64,000 bases of DNA, taken from contig WELA01011897.1 in NCBI GenBank assembly GCA_009602735.1, positions 105,176 to 169,175 on the forward strand. Reading direction: 5' to 3'. The position numbers and the translations under genes are program-made. This stretch comes from Mesotaenium endlicherianum. Its lineage: Eukaryota > Streptophyta > Zygnematophyceae > Zygnematales > Mesotaeniaceae. Below the pieces are notes generated by a model. The model was not told where the DNA came from, did not search any database, and was given only the letters and a program-made list of their open reading frames with translations. Every line of letters begins with the position of its first letter. The stretch's first letter is position 1. Below, one piece after another: positions 44,881 to 54,560 of the stretch.

Positions 44881-47009
44881 TGGTGAAAACCTCAGTTTCC
44901 AGCTGCTTTTCCCCAACACAGGCATCCAGTAGTTGCTACTCTTTGGGTCCAGGTGGGGGCTTTTTGCCCTCATCCTGACCTTAGGCTTTTCTGCCTGATT
45001 GTTAGGAGGTGGAGTGGCAGGCTTTGCAGCTTGCTCCTCCGTTGCTTTAGGCTCGGCGGCTTGCTTCCTTGGCCTTTTACCTTTTTCGATGGATCGTCGA
45101 CTCTCGTGTTGAGTGGGGTATGTCAGACGCCTCCGGATGGGCTGTCTCAAGAACCTTTCTTCATCTGCTGCAGTCCAGCTGGTCCCTGTTCCTCCTTCTT
45201 CACGTGGCGGGAACGGGTTTGGCGACGGCCACCTTGCTGGATCTGCTGTGGGGTCAATTGTCCAACCCCACTCGCGCTCAATAGTAGTAATGCGCGCAAC
45301 GGTTGTGCCAAACACCTCCCTGGCTGGTGGCGTAACCGCCCATGCTTGTGTCAAAGTCTGCTGTCTTTGAGCTGCAACTAATTGTGCGTATACAGCATTT
45401 TCTGCTGTCAAGCGGCTTATGGTGCTTCTCAGCTCTACCAGTTCCCTTTCAGATGCTGCAGATGTCCTAGGAGATGAACTGTCCTTTTCCCACGTTCCAG
45501 TGGATGACAGACGCACCATGGGAATATGAATTTCCAGTGCCATGGCTTTGCGAATCAAGCCATCCTCTCTTTCTCTCTGCAAAATTTCCAGGGTAGGTTG
45601 CGGAGGTGGAGCCATGGTTCCTTTCGGAACCCCTTCTCTCTGAGTTGTTCCCCCATACTTGAGATAACGCATCAACATTCGCTTGAAAGGTGCATTCCCT
45701 TTTCGGGCCACCTTTCTTGGTCTGCTTGCGCGACCGTAAGGATTATCTTGTGTTGGTTCCACCTTAGCGGTGCAGGCAGCCACTTCCTGCGGCTGTTGTA
45801 GCTGATGGGGGGTAGCTCTTGGTGCTGGCAAACTGGCGGTTGGAGTGCTGGATGTAGGCGACCTCAGATCGTTGTATAGATCTGATGGGCTGGGCCCCTC
45901 CATGGTCAAGTGGTCGGCCACCCAGTCATCTGTCCTGAGCTCTTGTAGCTCCAAAAGATCCAGCTCTGAAGTAGGAAAACGTGAAATTTTTTCCTGAATC
46001 TCCTCTTCATTGATGACTGACGGCAGGACGAACCTTGGAGGGTCTGGCATCTCTGCCTCATCTTCAACTGACTTCTCCACTCCAGGTGGTGGCGGCTCTT
46101 CATCATTATCTGTGTTGAGGTTCGCCAAGTTGACAATGCCTGATTGCAGCGTGCTTGCTGCCTTAGCCACTTCCTCTTCCTTGTGCTGTCGAGCGTCCGC
46201 TTCCAGCAGCTGCTCGATGATCTGCCATGCAATGGATTCAGCTGTCTGACTGGCTGAACCCTGCTGTTGCCCTTTAGCCTGCGGCTCCGGGCTCATCAAA
46301 GAAGGTGTTGTGGACAATTGCTTGCCCGACTCCTCCTTGCGTTCTTCGAATATCACTTCGAGGCATATGGTCTTCGCAGACCCTCCAGAATCTCCTGAAT
46401 TCTGGCTACTCTCTTCAACCCATTCTCAATATTGCACTGGCGTTCTTCTTCTAATGCTTGGTATATATAATATCCAATTTCTTCAGGCGTTGGCTCAGGA
46501 GTCTTCTTCTCAAACTCTTCTGACATGTCTTGTAACGGTGCTTGCTCTGGTGAAGACGACAGACATCGTTGGTTAGCTTCCCAGCTACTTGAGCTTTCCT
46601 GCTAGTAGTCTCCGCGCCCAGCTGCTCTTGGGCTAAGGTGGGTATCATACCCTGATCTGGCATCTTCTGGAGTGTCCTCACGTCTTGATGTTGTGGCTGC
46701 GGGAGGTGAGCTTCCAAATATCTGGCTGTGAGTGGCATTTTTCACAAATGATGGGGTGTCTTGCGTATCGTCTTTTGCGCTTGGCAGCGGCGTTGCCTGC
46801 TCAGGCGCCTGGTCCCCCATGGGTGTATCTTCTCTTTCCAGAGGGGCTTATAATTCATTGGTCCGATTATCAATTCGGTCCAACAGATCCTGGCATCTCC
46901 TAAATTCTGCCACCCTAGCTTGCCTGAGTGCTCTGTCTCTGGCAGCTTCCGCTGCGTCTCTTTGCACCCCGTATTCTTCTTGTTGCTGATGTGCTGTCTT
47001 GATAGCTCT
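44881..47009 (-). pseudogene. Element E pol linker (disordered and coiled-coil)
   Basis: The minus-strand frame 44842-46356 is open for 504 residues. It is acidic and Ser/Pro-rich with a Leu-rich helix (VELRSTISRLTAENAVYAQL) and a basic end. 46370-47009 holds broken frames with a Gln/Glu/Arg-rich coiled-coil-like part (QQQEEYGVQRDAAEAARDRA) that continues from the methyltransferase frame after a TAG. No enzyme is recognised. Such a long insertion between protease and RT is unusual for gypsy elements. Confidence 0.65.
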
Positions 47010-48275
47010 CTAATCAGATGTTAGCACCATATTTGCCCCAATTGTCACTGGTCTTGTCCTCGGCATAGGCTTGTCGGTGAAAGTCAGCTGGTGCCACGTC
47101 ATGATTGTTTCCACCAACCAAGTCATAGAGTGCTGCCCAATCATGTTGCCAAAAATCTTTGCAGCTTCATCTGACCCTACAACACGGGCTATATGCCGAG
47201 CTGTGGTGTCAGGTATTCCATGGCATTTGCCCTTCTCGATCGCAGTAGGCTCTCTCCAAACGGCGTCTCTTTCATGCATGTCCTTGACCATTCCTGGTCC
47301 ACCTTCTATGAAGGCTCGGGATCTTGGATATGCTGTGAAGGTTGGCAGTACCACCCTTGGCTGACCTGGTTCATTGATGACACACTGTGGATAGGAATTC
47401 CTCCTGGCCACTGGTCTGGTATGCACCGCCAGCGCCTTCTCCACTTACAATGCCGTTGGTGATCGCCGTGTAATGTCCTCCATCTCCCTCAGGACCTCAT
47501 TAGACATGCCATAGGTCCAAAATATCCTGGCCCTATGGGATAATCCTCCGTGCTTGGCGTCGCTGATTAGCACATGATGACCCAAGGTAGAGTCAAAAAT
47601 CAGCCATGGCTCTCCCGACTTCATCTGCTTTTAATACATTCCTGGATGCACGTTCTCAATCACAAACACTGGTGGGTGATAGTGCTGACGTTCCCGCAGC
47701 ATGTTAATGATTTTCACCATCCATCCCAGTGTTGTGCTTGTGGATCATTGAATCCCCTCCTATTCCCAGCTTGATAAAACGGTTGACAAGGGAATCCAGC
47801 AAAGATCCAGTCAATCCTGTAGCCATACAGGTCTTCAGGCTTCACATTAATAATGTTGCCTCCAGCGATGCGCTCAACATTGGTGTATGCGGGCACCAAC
47901 CCCTTAAAGTGATGCATTTGCTGCATCTGACTCATGACTTCTCTGAATACTAGAAAAACGTGGTTATCATTGTCCACATATAGGACTCTGGCCATCTGTA
48001 TCCCTCGCTGGATGAATGCTATGGTCCCAGACCCAAGTCCGGCAAACAATTCCAACACCACTACTCCCATTTTACGAAAAGGATCTTCCATCCTGACAAT
48101 GCCTTGCGACAGCGGCTCGATTCCAGGCATCAGGTTTGCAGCAGAGGTAACTGGGTAGGGTACTTGCAGCAGCTCTTGCGGGCCGCGGTCCCTATTACTC
48201 ACAGTTTCCAATTGCTCCATAATCCGAGGTTGCCATACCAAGGGTGTTGGCATGTTGATGCTCGTATAGCTTTCC
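47010..48275 (-). pseudogene. Retrotransposon-encoded DNA (cytosine-5) methyltransferase (element E)
   Basis: The first frame (47714-48253) has motif I LELFAGLGSGT (S-adenosylmethionine site; Phe-70 to Thr-77 at 48023-48046) and an acidic YVDNDN. It also has motif IV DWIFAGFPCQPF, whose Cys-156 (47786-47788) is the catalytic nucleophile. A one-base shift near 47716 leads to the next frame, with motif VI VFVIENV (47649-47657) and SDAKHGG..SHRARIFWTYG (motif VIII-like, as in DNMT3 enzymes). The end is KCHGIPDTT and FGNMIGQHSM (divergent motifs IX and X). TAA at 47631 and TAA at 47445 break that frame. The enzyme would methylate cytosine C5 in DNA. Its context is the pol polyprotein, not a host gene. 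It was intact ancestrally and is dead in this copy. Confidence 0.88.
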
Positions 48276-48995
48276 TGTAATGAATCAGTATACTAGTCGA
48301 TATAATATTCATTTAAATATAATGGTTGATTAAGTTCAGCCTGCTGAACTTTAGTTAATAGTTAGTCTGCTGGACTTTACGTAATTATCAGTTTGCTGAC
48401 TCATTCGAAAGCAGCAGGCTGAAAGTCCATATAAGTCAGCTTGCTGACACATTCTTTGACAGCAAGCTGACTTCCGTACTCGGTAGCAGCGAATTGCCTT
48501 GATATGCATCTAAGTGCGATATGCTAGATGAATAGCCAGATGACATCCCTATGATGGATGGCTATTCGGGATGATGGGAGATGGCAGTGGATTTGGTTAA
48601 CCGAGGTCCTACCAACGTGGTTAACTCCCGGGTAGGCGGTGCCATCGCACTGACCGTTGAACAGTAAACTCATTCCATGTACATACGCTAGGCATTGCTC
48701 TCGAGTTCGGCATTCGGAAACGAGGCCAACTCTCTTGTACAGCTTACTGAGAGAACTCTGAATCCAAGGCGAGAAGCCATTGATACGCACTGTCTTCTAA
48801 CCTTGCTTATGTATGAGTTTACTGATTTGCATCATTGATGCTAGTTTACTCGCATTTGACTTACGAGTATTATTCCCTGCTAGTGTATTGTCCTTTGCCG
48901 TTTAACTAGTTAACGGAAATACCATAAAGATTACTTGCTGATATAAAGATCTTTATTAATTGTTAATCGCCTATTTGGTAAGTCGATTCATTTCA
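48276..48995 (+). repeat. Element D 5' LTR
   Basis: The LTR begins TGTAATGAATCAG and ends ATTCATTTCA. It is the same family as the B LTRs but a distinct subfamily (for example ATACTAGTCGATA where B has ATATTGGTTGATA). Confidence 0.95.
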
Positions 48996-48996
48996 G

Positions 48997-49008
48997 TGGT
49001 ATCGGAGC
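48997..49008 (+). other. Element D primer binding site
   Basis: TGGTATCGGAGC differs at one position from the common initiator-Met primer site TGGTATCAGAGC and lies one base after the LTR. Confidence 0.85.
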
Positions 49009-49029
49009 AGTTATCACAGTCTTCTTTGT

Positions 49030-50508
49030 ATGGTAAGGACAAGGTCTCAAACTAGCAACTCCCGAGACATGGAGAACCAGGATAACGAGAATGTCGAAAA
49101 CCAGGCGGAAAGCCATGTAGCGGGAAACCGTACCTATTCGGAAGCAGTAGCGGATACTGCAGCTAGGGAGGCTGCAGATGAGGCAGCTGCTATTGCCTCA
49201 GTCGCAGCTCAGCAAGCTGAGGAGGAGATAGCCAGACTAGAAGCTGAACAAGTAGCAAAGGCCGCTGAAGATATACAAAGGAGGGAAGGACAGCCAGCTG
49301 ACGAGCGCACTGTTGAAGAACTTATGGCATCAAGGGCCAATGTTCTGAACCCACCTCCTGCCGTACAACTCAATGTACCCCTAGGTCAAATACGTGACCG
49401 GCTGAATGCGGCAGGAATTGCTGCTGCAGGAGCAAGAGGGATTGTTGAGGACACTACTCAGCGAGTAGATGCCAATGCTGCTGCTGCATTTGCTAATCTA
49501 CCACCCCAAAATGTAGACTTGGGAGCATTGTTCGTTCAGATGCAGTCGCAAATGGCGACCATGTATCAGTCCCAGCAGGAGGACAAAAGAATCATAATGT
49601 CCCTACTCCGGGACAGAGACCAACTGGGGTCTCACACCACTAGTGGTGGTGGCCGAGGGCCTAGTAAGCCCAAGCCGAAACCTCCCCAGGACTATGATCC
49701 TGAGGGAAACAGAAAATATTACCTGATCAAGTTTCTCGCGGATGTTGAGCAGTGGCTGGAGAACTACCCAGAACTGCAAGATTACGAGAAGGTCAGGCAC
49801 ACCGGTGCGCTACTGAAAGGCAGTGCCGCAGACTGGTGGCTTTACTGGAAGGAAGAGCGTAAGGCTCGGCAACTCGGTGACCCTACGTGGGTAGAGTTTG
49901 TCGAGAAGTTGCATGAGAAGTTTGATGTCATCAACCAGCAGGAGAAAGCTATCTATGCGATGATCTCCCTGACACTGAAGCAGACCACTTCAGTTGCTGA
50001 GTTTGCTCAAAAGTTCCAAGAGAACATGATGAAGCAGCCTGATTTGCCAGAACGGTATAGGATAGCATACTTCAGGTATGGCTTGAAATCCGAGGTCTCT
50101 GGTCATTTTGCTGAGAAAAAGTATGAGAAACTGGCTGACTTGATCCAGGATGCTGACGCCTGGGATCAGCAGCAGTTCAATCACAAGCGCCAGAGTAACG
50201 CTTTGGTGTCTAAGATTGTCAAAAAGCCCCACGGTTCCTACAATGCAGTTGAAGGAGACCAGGCTGAGGATAATCAGGGTGATGAATATGAGTATGAGTA
50301 CAATGCTATTCAGTCTAGAGGTAGAGGTGGTCCCTCTCGAGGTGGCTATGGAAGGGGTGGTGGTAGGACTAAGCCGAGACCAGCCTCAGCAAAATCTACT
50401 TGCTACCATTGTCAGCAGAAAGGCCACTACAGAGAACAGTGTCCGGTCAAGCACCTGCCTAAGGTCGAGAGAAAAGACCAGCCTTTAAAAGACAGCAACA
50501 GTCAGTAA
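49030..50508 (+). CDS. gag: Element D Gag
   Basis: The ORF encodes 492 residues, starting 22 bases after the primer site. Residues about 1-130 are acidic and Ala/Glu-rich, probably helical. A capsid-type region follows (about 225-375), including [32 protein letters not shown] and FAQKFQENM. Then comes an RGG-rich stretch ([16 protein letters not shown]) and one CCHC knuckle, [14 protein letters not shown] (about 457-470), that would bind genomic RNA. The last codons contain the TTTAAAA slippery site, so a fraction of ribosomes should continue into pol. This is the only complete gag of the family in the window. Confidence 0.95.
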   Translation: MVRTRSQTSNSRDMENQDNENVENQAESHVAGNRTYSEAVADTAAREAADEAAAIASVAAQQAEEEIARLEAEQVAKAAEDIQRREGQPADERTVEELMASRANVLNPPPAVQLNVPLGQIRDRLNAAGIAAAGARGIVEDTTQRVDANAAAAFANLPPQNVDLGALFVQMQSQMATMYQSQQEDKRIIMSLLRDRDQLGSHTTSGGGRGPSKPKPKPPQDYDPEGNRKYYLIKFLADVEQWLENYPELQDYEKVRHTGALLKGSAADWWLYWKEERKARQLGDPTWVEFVEKLHEKFDVINQQEKAIYAMISLTLKQTTSVAEFAQKFQENMMKQPDLPERYRIAYFRYGLKSEVSGHFAEKKYEKLADLIQDADAWDQQQFNHKRQSNALVSKIVKKPHGSYNAVEGDQAEDNQGDEYEYEYNAIQSRGRGGPSRGGYGRGGGRTKPRPASAKSTCYHCQQKGHYREQCPVKHLPKVERKDQPLKDSNSQ

Positions 50509-50525
50509 TCCAGTCTACTGACTGT
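50484..50525 (+). promoter_or_regulatory. -1 programmed ribosomal frameshift signal, gag-pol
   Basis: TTTAAAA (50484-50490) is in the correct phase (T TTA AAA in the gag frame). A 7-nt spacer is followed by a perfect 10-bp stem (50498-50507 with 50516-50525) and an 8-nt loop. The gag stop is 16 bases after the heptamer, inside the stem. The pol frame is -1 to gag and open from here. Confidence 0.8.
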
Positions 50526-53500
50526 GAGGATGCTAGAGATAGTGAGTCGTCACTAGCTGCCCTCGTAGCAGGTATTATGGGTCCTGCTGAACTGGATTCA
50601 CTATGCATGCCTGACAACCAGATAAAGGAGACCATCAGCAATATAGACGTCCAGAGAGTGCACACTCTGGATGCTCTTGTTCCACCTGATGTCCAACATT
50701 TCTTTGCTACGTCAGGAGAACAATGCGAAAGTCAGGAAAAGACAGTCCCCCCTATCCTACTGCATTGCATGATTGCAGGTAGGAAGGTGAGGGCATTTGT
50801 TGACGGAGGGGCGTCACATACTTTTATCCACAAGGACTTAGTTAAGCGGCTAAGGCTGCCTACTGTCACCCAAGGGAATAGAAAAATATTCCTTGGAGAT
50901 GCCTCAAGTATCCCGGGAGGAGTTATAACCAAGCCTATTGAGGTCCAGTTAGGTTCTGGCATTGCAGTTCTAACTGAAACGCTTACATTTGAGGTACTCA
51001 ACACTGGCTTTTATGATCTCGTGCTAGGCAGGTCCTGGCTTAATAGACATCAAGCTGAAGTGTGTTGGAGCAGAGGTACAGTTAAAGTGAGAGGAGCCAG
51101 TGATGGGCAGACTGACTTGGCACCCACCAGTGCTCTTCCTCTTGTCCTGTGTGGATGGCAAATGAAGGAAAAGAAGAGGCTTCCAGAAGGATGCAAGTTG
51201 CTGAATGCAATGGAGTTCGTCAAAAGCTGGAACCAGAAGGAAGACAGAATGTTCTGTCTGCTGCTAAGAGAGGTACCTCCTCAACCTGAAGAAGTGGTTG
51301 AGAAAAAGGTACACCCTCCGGAACACCCTACTGCTGCAAACATTGTTGCTCAGTACACGGATGTGTTTAATATGCCTCCAGGACTACCCCCTAAGCGGGA
51401 AGTAGATCATAGGATTGATTTATTACCTGGTAGCCAGCCACCCTGGCAACGCACGTATGGCTTGTCTTATTTGGAGAGTGAGGAGTTGAAAACACAGATT
51501 GCAGAGCTGGAGGAAAATGGTTACATTTCTCCCAGTAAATCACCGTACGGCGCACCTATCCTATTTGTTAAGAAAAAGGATGGCAGTATGCGGATGTGTG
51601 TGGATTACAGAGCCCTGAACAGAATTACAGTAAAGAACAAGTATGCTTTACCCAGAATCGAGGACTTGCTTGATACCCTGTCTGGCGCTAAGGTGTTCAG
51701 TAAGATAGATCTCAAGAGTGGTTATCATCAAATCAGAATTGCTGAGGGGGATGAACACAAGACTGCTTTCCGCACACGTTATGGACACTATGAGTTCAAC
51801 GTGATGCCATTTGGACTGACTAATGCTCCTGCTACCTTTATGGGTGCTATGAATGACATTTTCAGACCTTATTTGGATAAGTTTGTGCAAGTTTTCCTGG
51901 ATGATATTTTAATTTTCTCTAAAGATGAAGCTCAGCACACTGAACACTTAAAGAAAGTGCTGGACACTCTGCGGAAAAATCACTTGTATGCTAAAATGAG
52001 CAAGTGTGATTTCTTTAAGGAAAGTATTGAATTCTTAGGCCACGTTGTCAGTAAAGAGGGCATCAGTGTGGATCCTAAGAAAGTCCAGACCATAAGGGAC
52101 TGGCCAGTACCACAGTCTGTCTCTGAAGTTAGATCCTTCCTCGGGTTGGCTAACTACTATAGGAGATTTATTGAGAATTATTCCACAAAGGCCAGTAAAC
52201 TGACTGACCTTACTAAGAAAGACATCGGGTATGTGTGGGGGGAAGAGCAGCAGGCTGCCTTCCAGACCCTTAAAGATGCCCTTTGTTCTGCCCCAGTGCT
52301 AGCCGTGTATGACCCCAGCAAACCGGTGCAGGTGGTTACTGATGCCTCTGATTTTGCCATGGGTGCTATTTTGTTGCAGCCTGCTGACAAAACCACAAAG
52401 GATGGTAAGGTACGGCAGGAGTGGCATCCTGTGTTGTATGAGTCTATGAAATTTAATCCAGCGGAGATTAATTACTCAGTGCATGATAAAGAGCTGCTAG
52501 CTATCATTCATGTACTCAAACAGTGGAGAGCATACTTACATGGTAAAGCTTTTAAGGTGATTACAGATCATCTAGCTCTGACCCACTTTCAGAAGAAGTC
52601 CAAGCTGTCGAGGAGGGAGAACCGCTGGAGCCAGATGCTGGAGCAGTTCCAAGTCCAGATCGACTACAAACCAGGGAAGTTGAATCCTGCTGATGCACTC
52701 TCTAGAAGACCTGACTTGCAAGAAAGGAACTTTAGTCAGCATACTGTAGATAAAGTCCTGTGTGCACTCACTTCACTAAAGGTGAAAAAGTCCTTCCTTG
52801 AACAACTTAGGAAAGCCTACCTTTCTGACCCAACATTTGAGCCCAGCCCCACTACTGGTATGTGTCGTGCTACCGCACTCGGGTATAAGCTCAAGGGAGG
52901 GGTCTGGGTGACTGAAACCACTTCAGGCAGGCTGAAGCTGGTCATTCCTAATAATTTGGAAATAAGGTCTCTCTTACTGAGTCAAGCTCATGACAGTCTC
53001 CTGGGTGGACATTTGGGGCAGGCCAAAACTGTTGGCAAACTGGCAAAACATTATCATTGGGAGGGGTTACCCCGGGAGGTCTTGAAATATGTCAAGTCCT
53101 GTGACCAGTGTCAGAGAAATAAGTCTCGGCACACACCACCCGGAGGTCTCTTGCAACCGCTACCCATCCCAGCGGGACGCTGGGAAACTATATCCATGGA
53201 CTGGGTGGTCTCACTACCAAGAACTGCCAACGGGCATGATTCAATACTGGTAGTCGTGGATAAACTGACAAAAATGGTCATTTTTATCCCCACAACTGTC
53301 AAAGTGACTGCACTCGAAACAGCGAGACAGTTTTACAACCATGTAGTATGCCAACATGGGCTCCCTTCTAATATCATCTCAGACAGAGACTCAAAATTCA
53401 CCTCTAAGTTCTGGAGAGCTTTAATGGGGTTAATGGGAGTCAAACAGCTGCTCAGCACAGCAAACCACCCTCAGACTGATGGGCAGACTGAAAGAACTAA

Positions 53501-54293
53501 CCGAGTTCTGCAGGAGGTGCTGAGAGCATATATTAACCAAAAACAAGATAATTGGGATGACCTGTTGCCTCAAATTCAGTTTGCGGTCAACAGTGCGGTG
53601 CACGCGGACACATCTCTGGCCCGTATCTTGCCTCACCTGGGTAGAGTCCCTAAGTCTCCTCTAGATGTGCTAGGGGAATCTTTAACTCACCCTGAAGGGA
53701 TTGACAACCCGGTCTCCCTCCAGTTAACTCAGGAGTTTGCTGACACCCTGTCAGAAGTCCAACGAAACTTGCACACGGCCCAAGAAAACCAACAAAAACA
53801 CGCTAATCAACACCGTCGGGACCTGACATTTTCCAAGGGGGATTTAGTCAAACTGCATTCTCAGCACCTGTACCTCCCTGGTGTGGTCAAGAAAAAGCTT
53901 GGCCCTGTCTGGGTCGGTCCATATTCGGTGGTCCGTCGTGTCGGTCAGAATGCTTACAAACTGAACATGTCAGCTGAATACAAGGGGCACCCGGTCTTTA
54001 ATGTCTCCTTCCTGGAACCGTACATCAAAGGTGATACACTGTTCACAGGTCGGTTCCCTGTCCAACCGGGACCGGTCCCCGCTGTCCGGGACGGCGACCC
54101 TGAGGAATATGAGGTCGATGAGATTTTAGACGCTCGCTCGGTCCGTCGATCGTCTAAATATGTCATGAAATACCTCATTCGATGGAAGGGTTACGATGCC
54201 TCTGGGGACACTTGGGAGTTTAAGGACCACTTGACCAATGCCAAAGGGGCGTTGACACGGTTCCACCTTCGGGCCGCTGGAGTCCCTCCATAA
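50490..54293 (+). CDS. pol: Element D Pol (protease, RT, RNase H, integrase, chromodomain)
   Basis: Pol is read by -1 frameshift; the first internal Met is at 50577, leaving 1238 residues. The protease active site is [10 protein letters not shown] (about 50800-50830). The RT has [34 protein letters not shown] and [11 protein letters not shown] (about 51890). RNase H has [11 protein letters not shown]. The integrase shows a C-x2-C knuckle (SCDQCQRN), [14 protein letters not shown] and [13 protein letters not shown], giving all three catalytic acids. The chromodomain (about 54090-54270) reads [29 protein letters not shown], which would guide integration to marked chromatin. A block at about 53605-53640 ([11 protein letters not shown]) differs from the usual STGKTPFELS of A and B. 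Confidence 0.95.
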   Translation, partial: RQQQSVIQSTDCEDARDSESSLAALVAGIMGPAELDSLCMPDNQIKETISNIDVQRVHTLDALVPPDVQHFFATSGEQCESQEKTVPPILLHCMIAGRKVRAFVDGGASHTFIHKDLVKRLRLPTVTQGNRKIFLGDASSIPGGVITKPIEVQLGSGIAVLTETLTFEVLNTGFYDLVLGRSWLNRHQAEVCWSRGTVKVRGASDGQTDLAPTSALPLVLCGWQMKEKKRLPEGCKLLNAMEFVKSWNQKEDRMFCLLLREVPPQPEEVVEKKVHPPEHPTAANIVAQYTDVFNMPPGLPPKREVDHRIDLLPGSQPPWQRTYGLSYLESEELKTQIAELEENGYISPSKSPYGAPILFVKKKDGSMRMCVDYRALNRITVKNKYALPRIEDLLDTLSGAKVFSKIDLKSGYHQIRIAEGDEHKTAFRTRYGHYEFNVMPFGLTNAPATFMGAMNDIFRPYLDKFVQVFLDDILIFSKDEAQHTEHLKKVLDTLRKNHLYAKMSKCDFFKESIEFLGHVVSKEGISVDPKKVQTIRDWPVPQSVSEVRSFLGLANYYRRFIENYSTKASKLTDLTKKDIGYVWGEEQQAAFQTLKDALCSAPVLAVYDPSKPVQVVTDASDFAMGAILLQPADKTTKDGKVRQEWHPVLYESMKFNPAEINYSVHDKELLAIIHVLKQWRAYLHGKAFKVITDHLALTHFQKKSKLSRRENRWSQMLEQFQVQIDYKPGKLNPADALSRRPDLQERNFSQHTVDKVLCALTSLKVKKSFLEQLRKAYLSDPTFEPSPTTGMCRATALGYKLKGGVWVTETTSGRLKLVIPNNLEIRSLLLSQAHDSLLGGHLGQAKTVGKLAKHYHWEGLPREVLKYVKSCDQCQRNKSRHTPPGGLLQPLPIPAGRWETISMDWVVSLPRTANGHDSILVVVDKLTKMVIFIPTTVKVTALETARQFYNHVVCQHGLPSNIISDRDSKFTSKFWRALMGLMGVKQLLSTANHPQTDGQTERTNRVLQEVLRAYINQKQDNWDDLLPQIQFAVNSAVHADTSLARILPHLGRVPKSPLDVLGESLTHPEGIDNPVSLQLTQEFADTLSEVQRNLHTAQENQQKHANQHRRDLTFSKGDLVKLHSQHLYLPGVVKKKLGPVWVGPYSVVRRVGQNAYKLNMSAEYKGHPVFNVSFLEPYIKGDTLFTGRFPVQPGPVPAVRDGDPEEYEVDEILDARSVRRSSKYVMKYLIRWKGYDASGDTWEFKDHLTNAKGALTRFHLRAAGVPP

Positions 54294-54343
54294 CTGTCAT
54301 TTCAGTTGACACGGGAAGGTGACAGGCGGTCCTGTCTCCATTT

Positions 54344-54355
54344 AAGTTGGAGGGG
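54344..54355 (+). other. Extra polypurine tract between pol and aORF (D)
   Basis: AAGTTGGAGGGG matches the 3' PPT (56338-56349) at all but the last base. It lies about 50 bases after the pol stop. Confidence 0.6.
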
Positions 54356-54529
54356 AAAATATATGACAGTTAGTGAGCGAGAGCGATAAAAACACACTCA
54401 TACGTTTATGTGTAGCGCATCGCAACTACGTCAACTTTTAGCAATCATCCTGTAAGGTAAACAGCAGCGAAGCCACTATACTAAATACTAACATACTTCC
54501 TGCAATCCCTATGACAAAGGTCCATATCC

Positions 54530-54560
54530 TACTAACTTGTGCCCTGGTTACATGTGCAGG
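54530..54560 (+). promoter_or_regulatory. Candidate branch point and 3' splice site before aORF (D)
   Basis: TACTAAC (54530-54536), a consensus branch-point sequence, is followed 22 bases later by CAG/G and then ATG (54561). The arrangement is conserved in A and B. Confidence 0.5.

Noticed and set aside
47010-48275. Methyltransferase as an independent host gene
   Set aside because: It shares strand and frame with the element E protease once element D is removed, and RT and integrase of the same lineage follow, so it belongs to the element.
54537-54560. aORF start at TTG 54537 or ATG 54552
   Set aside because: Only the ATG at 54561 aligns with start codons in A and B, and the upstream bases look like a splice acceptor.
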